Assembly: GCA_025464795.1 (NCBI GenBank)
Contig: JAODNB010000023.1
Span: forward strand, 1-13,020
Origin: Frankiales bacterium
GTDB taxonomy: Bacteria; Actinomycetota; Actinomycetes; Mycobacteriales; SCTD01
Length of the DNA: 13,020 nt
Reading direction: 5' to 3'
The notes beneath the pieces were generated by a model, which saw nothing but the letters and a program-made list of their open reading frames with translations, was not told the DNA's origin and did no database searches. Positions 6,983 to 12,266 of this stretch are shown here, one piece after another (the stretch's first letter is position 1; every line of letters starts with the position of its first letter). Made by a program: the position numbers and the translations under genes.

Positions 6983-6988
6983 ATGCTA
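6983..6988 (-). promoter_or_regulatory. Putative -10 box of senX3 (leaderless type)
   Basis: TAGCAT on the minus strand ends seven bases before the senX3 GTG and fits the TANNNT pattern. Transcription would then begin at or next to the start codon, which agrees with the absence of a Shine-Dalgarno sequence. No good -35 is visible. Confidence 0.4.
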
Positions 6989-7021
6989 GGGGCGTTCCTT
7001 GGAGCCTCGGGGCCTACCGAT

Positions 7022-7057
7022 GAGGTGTTCGGCCCTCGTTCACGTGCCCGACACCTC
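7022..7057. repeat. Inverted repeat between the Nudix regulator gene and senX3
   Basis: GAGGTGT (7022-7028) and ACACCTC (7051-7057) are perfect 7-bp arms enclosing 22 bases, with some further pairing inside. It begins 8 bases after the Nudix gene stop (minus strand), so it may be that gene's terminator. The loop contains the PHO-box-like pair listed separately, so it could also be an operator feature. Confidence 0.35.
7027..7048 (+). promoter_or_regulatory. PHO-box-like pair of 11-base repeats upstream of senX3
   Basis: On the plus strand GTTCGGCCCTC (7027-7037) is followed directly by GTTCACGTGCC (7038-7048). The same order, GTTCG then GTTCAC at an 11-base period, occurs in the clear PHO box of pstS. 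The pair lies 52-73 bases upstream of the senX3 start but points away from it, and no third unit is evident. It may serve RegX3 autoregulation of senX3-regX3. The repeats are seen; function is inferred. Confidence 0.45.
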
Positions 7058-7064
7058 CGGAGCC

Positions 7065-7793
7065 TCAGTGGGGAGTGGGTCGCAGCATCGCCGGGTGCAG
7101 GAGTGCCGCCTCGCCGCGGCGGTACAGGGCGGCGGGTCGCCCGCCCTCCGGCCCGGGCAGGGAGTCACGACCGACGGGAACCAGGAACCCCTCGGCACCG
7201 GTGGTCTTGCGGTGGAAGTTGCGCGGGTCGAGGGCCACCCCCCAGACGGCCTCGTACACCCGTCGGAGCTCGCCGATCGTGAACTCCTCGCCGCAGAAGG
7301 CGGTCGCGACGGGGCTGTACTCCAGCTTGGCGCGGGCTCGCTCGACGCCGGCGGCGAGCACGGCCGCGTGGTCGAAGGCCAGCCGGTCCGGCTCCACGGC
7401 ACGCACGGGGACCCAAGCCACCCAGGCGGCGCCGATCCCGGGAGTGGGCGCGGGCAGGTCCGGGGCGAACACGAGGTACGGGACGGACACCACCCTCATG
7501 CGGGGGTCGCGCGAGGGGTTGCCGAAGGCGCCGAGCTGCTCGACGTGGGCGACGTCCCGGCGGACTCCGGTCTCCTGCTCGAGCCGCCGCACGGCCGCCG
7601 CCTCGAGGTCCTCGTCGACCTGGACGAACCCACCCGGGAGGGCGAGGCGGCCGCGGTACGGGTGGGTCTCGCGCTCGACGAGCAGGACCGTCAGCACCCC
7701 TTCGCGAACGGTGAGCAGCACCACGTCGACCGTGACCGCGAACGGCGGGAAGGCTGAGGGGTCGTACCCCTTCAGGAACTGCTTCTCGTCCAC
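7065..7793 (-). CDS. Nudix-domain transcriptional regulator, NrtR-like
   Basis: 242 residues from a GTG at 7793-7791. An N-terminal Nudix fold (about 17-150) is joined to a C-terminal winged helix (about 160-228: FTIGELRRVYEAVWG, then DPRNFHRKTTGAEGFLVPVG, then GRPAALYRR). This is the NrtR architecture, in which a Nudix domain senses ADP-ribose or a related nucleotide and the winged helix binds DNA. The Nudix signature, G55-x5-E61-x7-R69-R-L-E-Q-E-T-G-V77, departs from REUxEExGU at R70 and Q73, where acidic metal ligands are expected. Hydrolysis is therefore probably lost or weak, as fits a sensor. Known NrtR proteins control NAD metabolism, but no NAD gene lies beside this one, so its target is unknown. 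It is divergent from the DNA glycosylase gene with 38 bases between starts, and 89 bases upstream of senX3 on the same strand. Confidence 0.85.
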   Translation of the reverse strand: MDEKQFLKGYDPSAFPPFAVTVDVVLLTVREGVLTVLLVERETHPYRGRLALPGGFVQVDEDLEAAAVRRLEQETGVRRDVAHVEQLGAFGNPSRDPRMRVVSVPYLVFAPDLPAPTPGIGAAWVAWVPVRAVEPDRLAFDHAAVLAAGVERARAKLEYSPVATAFCGEEFTIGELRRVYEAVWGVALDPRNFHRKTTGAEGFLVPVGRDSLPGPEGGRPAALYRRGEAALLHPAMLRPTPH

Positions 7794-7799
7794 CTGAGG

Positions 7800-7805
7800 A
7801 GTATC
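7800..7805 (-). promoter_or_regulatory. Putative -10 box of the Nudix regulator gene
   Basis: GATACT on the minus strand ends six bases before the GTG at 7793. No Shine-Dalgarno sequence precedes that GTG, so a leaderless start is plausible. It lies in a 38-base divergent spacer shared with the glycosylase gene. Confidence 0.35.
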
Positions 7806-7819
7806 CCCGTCTCCTGAAC

Positions 7820-7825
7820 TAGCGT
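7820..7825 (+). promoter_or_regulatory. Putative -10 box of the Fpg/Nei gene
   Basis: TAGCGT ends six bases before the GTG at 7832. The nearby GAGGA is only one base from the GTG and so too close to act as a ribosome binding site. This favours a leaderless transcript. Confidence 0.4.
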
Positions 7826-7831
7826 GAGGAC

Positions 7832-8692
7832 GTGCCCGAGCTGCCCGAGGTCGAGTCGCTGGTCACCTTCCTGCGCGAGCACGCCGTCGGCCGGGTCATC
7901 GCCCGCATCGACACCCCGGGCTTCCACGTCCTGAAGACCTACTCCCCGCCCATCTCGTCGCTGGCGGGTTTGGAGATCACGGGTGCCACCCGGCACGGGA
8001 AGTTCCTCGACATCGACGTCAGCGGGTTGCACCTCGTCACGCACCTGTCCCGGGCCGGCTGGCTGCACTGGCGCACTGCGCTGCCCCCCGCGCCACCGCG
8101 GATGGGCAAGGGGCCGATCGGCATCCGGGTCCACCTCGACGACTCTTCCGGGTTCGACCTCACCGAGGCCGGCACCCAGAAGCGGCTCGCCGTGTACGTC
8201 GTGAAGGACCCTTCCGAGGTGCCCGGCGTCGCGCGGCTCGGCATCGACCCGCTGTCCTCCGCATTCACGGCGGACGCCCTCGAGGGGTTGCTCGCCGGCG
8301 TCCGGGCGCAGATCAAGGGCGTCCTCACCGACCAGACCGTCATCGCCGGCGTGGGGAACGCCTACAGCGACGAGGTCCTGTGGGAGGTCGGGATGTCGCC
8401 CTTCAAGCCCGCCGCGAACCTGACGTCCGTAGAGGTGGCCCGGCTCCACGAGGCACTGGTGAGGACGTTGCGGGAGGCGGTGGAGCGATCGGCGGGAACG
8501 GCCGCCGGGGAGCTCAAGGCCGAGAAGAAGTCGAACCTCAACGTCCACGGCCGTACCGGTCTGCCCTGCCCCCGCTGCGGGGACGAGGTCCGCGAGGTGT
8601 CGTTCGCGACCAAGTCGCTGCAGTACTGCGCGACCTGCCAGACCGACGGCAAGCCGCTGGCCGACCGGCGGATGTCGAGGTTGCTCAAGTGA
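7832..8692 (+). CDS. Fpg/Nei-family DNA glycosylase-lyase
   Basis: 286 residues from a GTG at 7832. The family's catalytic N-terminus follows the initiator directly (PELPEVE, P2 and E3), which fixes the start. It should remove oxidised bases and cut the strand by beta/delta-elimination. Visible parts are an N-terminal beta-sandwich with the phosphate/lesion-binding lysine K57 in RHGKFLDID, the helix-two-turn-helix region (about 155-220, with VIAGVGNAYSDEVLW at 170-184), and a four-cysteine zinc finger C246-x2-C249-x16-C266-x2-C269. The arginine that canonical Fpg carries in the finger's turn (E. coli R258) is K261 here (ATKSLQYC). I recall a conserved actinobacterial branch with the same QYCxTCQTxGKPLADRR end that also lacks this arginine. 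It may therefore be a distinct subfamily and not MutM itself, so no symbol is given. It is coupled to the rhodanese gene by a GTGA overlap. Confidence 0.92.
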   Translation: MPELPEVESLVTFLREHAVGRVIARIDTPGFHVLKTYSPPISSLAGLEITGATRHGKFLDIDVSGLHLVTHLSRAGWLHWRTALPPAPPRMGKGPIGIRVHLDDSSGFDLTEAGTQKRLAVYVVKDPSEVPGVARLGIDPLSSAFTADALEGLLAGVRAQIKGVLTDQTVIAGVGNAYSDEVLWEVGMSPFKPAANLTSVEVARLHEALVRTLREAVERSAGTAAGELKAEKKSNLNVHGRTGLPCPRCGDEVREVSFATKSLQYCATCQTDGKPLADRRMSRLLK

Positions 8693-9006
8693 ACGTCCCC
8701 ACGATCCGGCCGCAGGACGTCGGCGAGGAGCTGTTGCTCGACGTGCGCGAGCAGGACGAGTGGTCCGCAGGCCGGGCACCCAACGCCGTGCACATCCCGC
8801 TGTACGACCTGCCTGACCGCTTCGACGAGATCCCTGCCGACCGGCCACTGAACGTGGTGTGCAAGGTCGGGAGCCGGTCGGCGCAGGCGACGGCGTGGCT
8901 GATCGCCCAGGGCGTGGACGCCCGCAACGTCGAGGGCGGCATGTACGCCTGGGTGCAGCTCGGCCTGCCCGTGGAGGGGGATGGCGACCGGGCCTGGATC
9001 GCCTAG
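8689..9006 (+). CDS. Single-domain rhodanese-like sulfurtransferase
   Basis: 105 residues from a GTG at 8689-8691 that overlaps the glycosylase stop codon (GTGA). GAGG lies eight bases ahead inside the glycosylase gene. A longer in-frame opening exists upstream but would run inside the glycosylase gene. The protein is one rhodanese domain: LLLDVREQDEWSAGRAPNA (16-34), HIPL (35-38), the active-site loop C58-KVGS-R63, and the closing NVEGGMYAWVQLGLPV (80-95). C58 would carry a persulfide, and the loop length is that of sulfur- rather than phosphate-accepting members. It is about the size of GlpE/PspE. It is cytoplasmic, as no signal peptide is seen. The substrate and sulfur acceptor are unknown. 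The tight coupling to a DNA glycosylase is unusual and may simply reflect operon packing. Confidence 0.9.
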   Translation: MNVPTIRPQDVGEELLLDVREQDEWSAGRAPNAVHIPLYDLPDRFDEIPADRPLNVVCKVGSRSAQATAWLIAQGVDARNVEGGMYAWVQLGLPVEGDGDRAWIA

Positions 9007-9031
9007 GCTCGCCGGGACTCGAGGAGCAACC

Positions 9032-9523
9032 ATGGCGCGGATCGACCTACCTGCCGGCGACGGTCTCGACGTGGCGAAGGCCCTCGCCCTCGCCCCGCAC
9101 TTCATCGATGTCGTCCTCGGCTATGAGAAGGCCATCGCGGCGAGCCCGATCGACCCGCGGCTGCACGAGCTGGTCCGCTACCGCGTTGCGCAGATCAACC
9201 AGTGCACGACCTGTCTGGACTTCCGCCGACCCGACAGCGGCGTTCCGGAGGCCTACCTCGCGCAGGTCGGCGCAGGCGAGGGGGGCTTCAGCGACCTCGA
9301 GAAGGCGGCCCTGCGCTTCACCGAGCTGTTCGTCACGGACAGCACCGCGATCTCGGATGAGCTGCTGTCCCAGCTCGAGAAGGGCTATGGGACAGCCGGT
9401 CTGACCGATCTGGCCCTGGTCGTCGGGAAGTACCTGGCCATGGGACGGTTCATGCAGGTCCTCGGTCTGGACCAGGCCTGCGCGATCGACCCGGCGCGGC
9501 TCGCTGCCGTCGCGGCAGGCTGA
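9032..9523 (+). CDS. Carboxymuconolactone decarboxylase/AhpD-family protein
   Basis: 163 residues, ATG at 9032 with GAGGAG (9021-9026) five bases ahead; a longer opening from 8981 would overlap the rhodanese gene and lacks such a site. The protein is all-helical and cytoplasmic. The family pattern is clear: PIDPRLHELVRYRVAQINQC, then C58-T-T-C61, then later ALVVGKYLAMGRFMQVLGL (128-146). The CXXC pair is the redox centre in AhpD-type members, which act as alkylhydroperoxidase or thiol reductant. However, the histidine normally four residues after the second cysteine is R65 here (C61-L-D-F-R). The proton-relay side of the site is therefore altered and activity is hard to predict. It lies 25 bases after the rhodanese gene and 6 bases before the dehydrogenase gene. 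A TAGGCT sequence at 9004-9009, overlapping the rhodanese stop, could give it its own promoter. Confidence 0.88.
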   Translation: MARIDLPAGDGLDVAKALALAPHFIDVVLGYEKAIAASPIDPRLHELVRYRVAQINQCTTCLDFRRPDSGVPEAYLAQVGAGEGGFSDLEKAALRFTELFVTDSTAISDELLSQLEKGYGTAGLTDLALVVGKYLAMGRFMQVLGLDQACAIDPARLAAVAAG

Positions 9524-9529
9524 CCGCGC

Positions 9530-10471
9530 GTGCGCCTGCTCGCCCTGCCGCCTCTTCCTGCTGAGCTGCTCGAGCAGCTGTTCGGCGACCCGCGGATGGA
9601 GCTCGTCGTCCCGGCCCACCGGACGCAGGAGGCCGTTGACGCGCTGCTCCCCGAGGTGGACCTGGTCCTCGGTGACTGGACCTCGCAGCTGCGGGTCAAC
9701 GACCCGGGCCCGCGGGTGCGCTTCGTGCAGCAGCCGAGCGCCGGAGTGGACGGCATCGACACCGATGCCTGCGCTGCCCGCGGGGTGCCGGTGTCCAACT
9801 GCGCGGGTGCCAACGCGACCAGCGTCGCGGAGTGGTGCGTCAGCGCGACCTTCGCCCTGCTGCGCAAGACGGTGGAGGCACATGCGGCTGTGGTGCGCGG
9901 CGACTGGCCGCAGACCTCGCTGGGCGGCCGTGAGCTCCACGGCCTGCAGGTCGGGGTCGTGGGGATGGGTGCCATCGGGTCGACCACGGCCGGCCTGTTC
10001 ACCGCGCTCGGGTGCCCTACGCGCTACTGGTCCCGGTCGCAGCACCTGGACGCGCCCGTCCCGTACGCGGCCTTGGACGACCTCGTCGCGACCAGTGACG
10101 TATTGGTGCTGGTCATCGCTCTTGGCGCGCAGACGCGGGGTCTGATCGACCCGCGGAAGATGAAGCAGGGTGCGTTGCTCGTCAACGGTGCGCGCGGCGA
10201 GGTCGTGGACGACGCCGCGCTGCTCGAGGCGCTGGAGTCAGGGCACCTCGGTGGCGCCGCCTCAGACGTCTTCGCCCAGGAGCCGTTGCCGCTGGACAGC
10301 CCGCTGCGCAGCACCGGGCTGCTGCTCTCGCCGCACATGGCCGGCTCCACGGTCGAGGCGGCCATGCGGATCGTGGCACTCGCGAAGGAGAACCTCACGA
10401 GAGTCCTCGACGGCACACCCGTGAAACACGTCGTGAACGGCATGCCGCCGGTGGTCACCACGCGTTCCTAG
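9530..10471 (+). CDS. D-isomer-specific 2-hydroxyacid dehydrogenase
   Basis: 313 residues from a GTG at 9530, six bases after the previous stop. No strong ribosome binding site is seen, so coupling to the upstream gene is likely. It is a soluble NAD(P)-dependent enzyme that interconverts a 2-keto acid and a D-2-hydroxy acid. Motifs are the substrate loop QQPSAGVDGID (67-77), nucleotide-binding GMGAIG (145-150), and the catalytic triad R222 (NGARGEVVD), E251 (DVFAQEP) and H269 (SPHMAGST). The end of the second Rossmann strand reads RYWSRS (165-170) without the usual aspartate, which favours NADP(H). Glyoxylate/hydroxypyruvate reductase or another broad-range member would fit. It has no C-terminal ACT domain, so it is not the long form of phosphoglycerate dehydrogenase. 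The exact substrate cannot be told from sequence. Confidence 0.9.
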   Translation: MRLLALPPLPAELLEQLFGDPRMELVVPAHRTQEAVDALLPEVDLVLGDWTSQLRVNDPGPRVRFVQQPSAGVDGIDTDACAARGVPVSNCAGANATSVAEWCVSATFALLRKTVEAHAAVVRGDWPQTSLGGRELHGLQVGVVGMGAIGSTTAGLFTALGCPTRYWSRSQHLDAPVPYAALDDLVATSDVLVLVIALGAQTRGLIDPRKMKQGALLVNGARGEVVDDAALLEALESGHLGGAASDVFAQEPLPLDSPLRSTGLLLSPHMAGSTVEAAMRIVALAKENLTRVLDGTPVKHVVNGMPPVVTTRS

Positions 10472-10501
10472 GAAGTTCCCCCGCGGGGCGCTCGGCTCTG
10501 A

Positions 10502-10507
10502 AAGCAT
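10502..10507 (+). promoter_or_regulatory. Putative -10 box of the GDPD gene
   Basis: AAGCAT ends six bases before the GTG at 10514, the same position relative to the start as TAGCAT at senX3 and TAGCGT at the glycosylase gene. No Shine-Dalgarno sequence is present. The match to TANNNT is partial. Confidence 0.3.
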
Positions 10508-10513
10508 GATCGC

Positions 10514-11311
10514 GTGACCTTGGTCGTCGCTCATCGCGGCTCCTCCGGCCTGCATGCGGAGCACACCCTGACGGCGTACGAGAAGGCGGTCGCCGAGGGC
10601 GCCGACGCCCTCGAGTGCGACGTGAGGCTGACACGCGACGGGGTCCTCGTCTGCGTGCACGACCGTCGGGTGGACCGCACCAGCGACGGGCGCGGCCCGG
10701 TCTCGACCCTCGAGCTCGCCGAGCTGGCGGAGCTCGACTTCAGCTCGTGGAAGAAGCGCGGCACGGATGCCCTCCTCGAGGCCGACTGGGACTCGGTCGA
10801 GCGGGAGAACGGCTCGGTGCTCACCCTCGAGCGGCTCGTCCAGCTCGCGCGCGATGCCGGCCGGCCGGTCGAGCTGCACATCGAGACCAAGCACCCGACC
10901 CGGTACGGGGGGCTCGTCGAGAGGGCGCTGGTGGACCTGCTGATGCGCTACGGCCTGGCGACGCCGGTGTCGCGCTCCACCTCCCTGGTGACGGTGATGT
11001 CGTTCGCGGCGACGTCGCTGCGTCGGGTGCACGTGATGGCGCCGAACGTGCCCACCGTGCTGCTCATGTCACGGGTGCCGCTGCGCTACCGGGACGGGTC
11101 GCTCCCTCGTGGGGTCAGCATCGCGGGGCCCTCACTGGACGTCGTGAAGGCCCACCCAGGGTTCGTCGCGCGAGTCCACGACCAGGGCAACCGCGTGCAC
11201 GTGTGGACCGTGGATGCGCCGCAGGACATCAGCCAGGTGCTCGCCCTCGGCGTCGACGCGGTGATCTCCAACCACCCGCGGCGGGTGCTCCATCAGCTCG
11301 AGAGAGCCTGA
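10514..11311 (+). CDS. Glycerophosphodiester phosphodiesterase
   Basis: 265 residues from a GTG at 10514. It hydrolyses glycerophosphodiesters to glycerol 3-phosphate and an alcohol, a step in phospholipid turnover and phosphate recovery. The metal- and substrate-binding pattern of the GDPD TIM barrel is present: H7-R8-G9, E16 (in AEHT where PENT is usual), E34 and D36 (LECDVRLT), H49-D50, and E124/K126 (HIETKHP). The barrel closes with VHVWTVD (228-234) and GVDAVISNHPRRV (246-258). No signal peptide is seen, so it is cytoplasmic and not a secreted GlpQ. The GTG places the HRG motif at the usual distance from the N-terminus. It lies 42 bases after the dehydrogenase gene and its 3' end overlaps the convergent oxidoreductase gene by 19 bases. 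Confidence 0.93.
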   Translation: MTLVVAHRGSSGLHAEHTLTAYEKAVAEGADALECDVRLTRDGVLVCVHDRRVDRTSDGRGPVSTLELAELAELDFSSWKKRGTDALLEADWDSVERENGSVLTLERLVQLARDAGRPVELHIETKHPTRYGGLVERALVDLLMRYGLATPVSRSTSLVTVMSFAATSLRRVHVMAPNVPTVLLMSRVPLRYRDGSLPRGVSIAGPSLDVVKAHPGFVARVHDQGNRVHVWTVDAPQDISQVLALGVDAVISNHPRRVLHQLERA

Positions 11312-12204
11312 CCGATCGCCCGACCCGAGAGCCAGGCGCCCTCGATCCGAGGACGGCCCCAGCCGTCACCGCAGAAGCCGATCCCCTTGCTGGACAGGAA
11401 GAACAGCTCGCTGCGCGTCCCGACCGGCTTCGCGTAGGTCCAGCGCTGGACCCTCAGCACCTCGGCCGGCTCCCGGATGCCCAGCCTGGTCAGCGCGGCG
11501 ACCATCTCGTCTGCTGCTTCCGCAGGTTCGGCCAGCCGCGTCGAGGCGAAGGCGGGCGTCGAGTGCGCCGTGAGGACGGCTGCACCGTCACCCCGGCGGG
11601 AGCCGTCGTCGGCGACCCACTCGAGGACAGGGTCGTCGTGGACGAAGACGCCGTCGACCTCCCAGAGACGGGCGTCCCACCTCGCTGCGAGGACCAGGAC
11701 CGGGTCCCAGGTCCGGCCGCTGATCGTGGCGCGCTCCTGGGTCAGCGAAGGGTCGAGGATGGCAAGGGCCTGCGGGTCGGGCATCGCGAGCACCACGGCG
11801 TCGAACGCCTCACCGTCGACCGATCCCTGCGTCACGCGGTTCACGTGCACCTGCTGCCGCACCTCGAGACCGTGGGTCAGCGCGGTGACGATCGCGCGCA
11901 TCCCGCCGTCGCCGGCCCAGCGCATCGGCCCTGCCTTGGGGCCGTGCAGCTCGCCGTCCTCCCACACGTGGAAGCGATCGGTCCATGCGTGCACCGTCCC
12001 CGCGAGGACCCGTTCGAAGGCAGGATCGCTGACGGTGAGGTAGGAGGCGCCCAGGTCGACGTACCTGCCGGCGAAGCGGCGCGAGGCCATCCGCCCACCG
12101 GGCACCTTCCCCCGGTCCAGCACCGCGACCTCGTGACCGGCGTCCTGGGCAGCTCGGGCGCAGGCGATCCCCGCGATGCCGGCCCCGAGAACTGCAACGC
12201 GCAT
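11293..12204 (-). CDS. Renalase-like FAD-dependent oxidoreductase
   Basis: 303 residues, ATG at 12204-12202. The N-terminal Rossmann fold has GAGIAG (7-12), the ribose-binding acid D30 at the end of strand two, and P-G-G-R-M (35-39) followed by DLGASYLTVSDPAF (50-63). That last stretch corresponds to the DxGAxYFT pattern of the renalase group within the amine-oxidase superfamily. The C-terminal FAD-contact segment is FCGDGWGRPRIEGAWLSGRA (277-296). Renalases oxidise isomeric forms of NAD(P)H, but I cannot tell whether this protein does that or acts on another substrate. It is soluble, with no signal peptide. No Shine-Dalgarno sequence precedes the ATG; CACCAT six bases ahead may be a leaderless -10. 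It is convergent with the GDPD gene (19-base overlap) and divergent from the DUF5926 gene. Confidence 0.85.
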   Translation of the reverse strand: MRVAVLGAGIAGIACARAAQDAGHEVAVLDRGKVPGGRMASRRFAGRYVDLGASYLTVSDPAFERVLAGTVHAWTDRFHVWEDGELHGPKAGPMRWAGDGGMRAIVTALTHGLEVRQQVHVNRVTQGSVDGEAFDAVVLAMPDPQALAILDPSLTQERATISGRTWDPVLVLAARWDARLWEVDGVFVHDDPVLEWVADDGSRRGDGAAVLTAHSTPAFASTRLAEPAEAADEMVAALTRLGIREPAEVLRVQRWTYAKPVGTRSELFFLSSKGIGFCGDGWGRPRIEGAWLSGRAIGQALSS

Positions 12205-12223
12205 GGGGCGATGGTGGGGCCAC

Positions 12224-12229
12224 TACGCT
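12224..12229 (+). promoter_or_regulatory. Putative -10 box of the DUF5926 gene
   Basis: TACGCT fits TANNNT and would place transcription start near 12236, leaving a short leader that contains AGGAG. No convincing -35 is seen in the 62-base divergent spacer. Confidence 0.3.
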
Positions 12230-12255
12230 CGGACCGCACCTCGAGACCAGGAGTC

Positions 12256-12260
12256 AGGAG
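12256..12260 (+). promoter_or_regulatory. Ribosome binding site of the DUF5926 gene
   Basis: AGGAG, six bases before the ATC codon at 12267. No ATG, GTG or TTG in the coding frame lies at a workable distance. The site therefore argues for initiation at ATC. Confidence 0.55.
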
Positions 12261-12266
12261 AGCGTC

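Noticed and set aside
8981..9031. Longer start for the AhpD-like gene at 8981
   Set aside because: It would overlap the rhodanese gene and has no ribosome binding site, whereas ATG 9032 has GAGGAG at a good distance.
10475..10485. Single GTTCCCCCGCG element before the GDPD gene
   Set aside because: Only one unit is seen; the next 11 bases do not repeat the core. One half-site cannot support a PHO box.
10479..10488. Palindrome CCCCGCGGGG in the spacer before the GDPD gene
   Set aside because: It leaves no room for an RNA loop and is of a kind expected by chance in DNA this rich in G and C.
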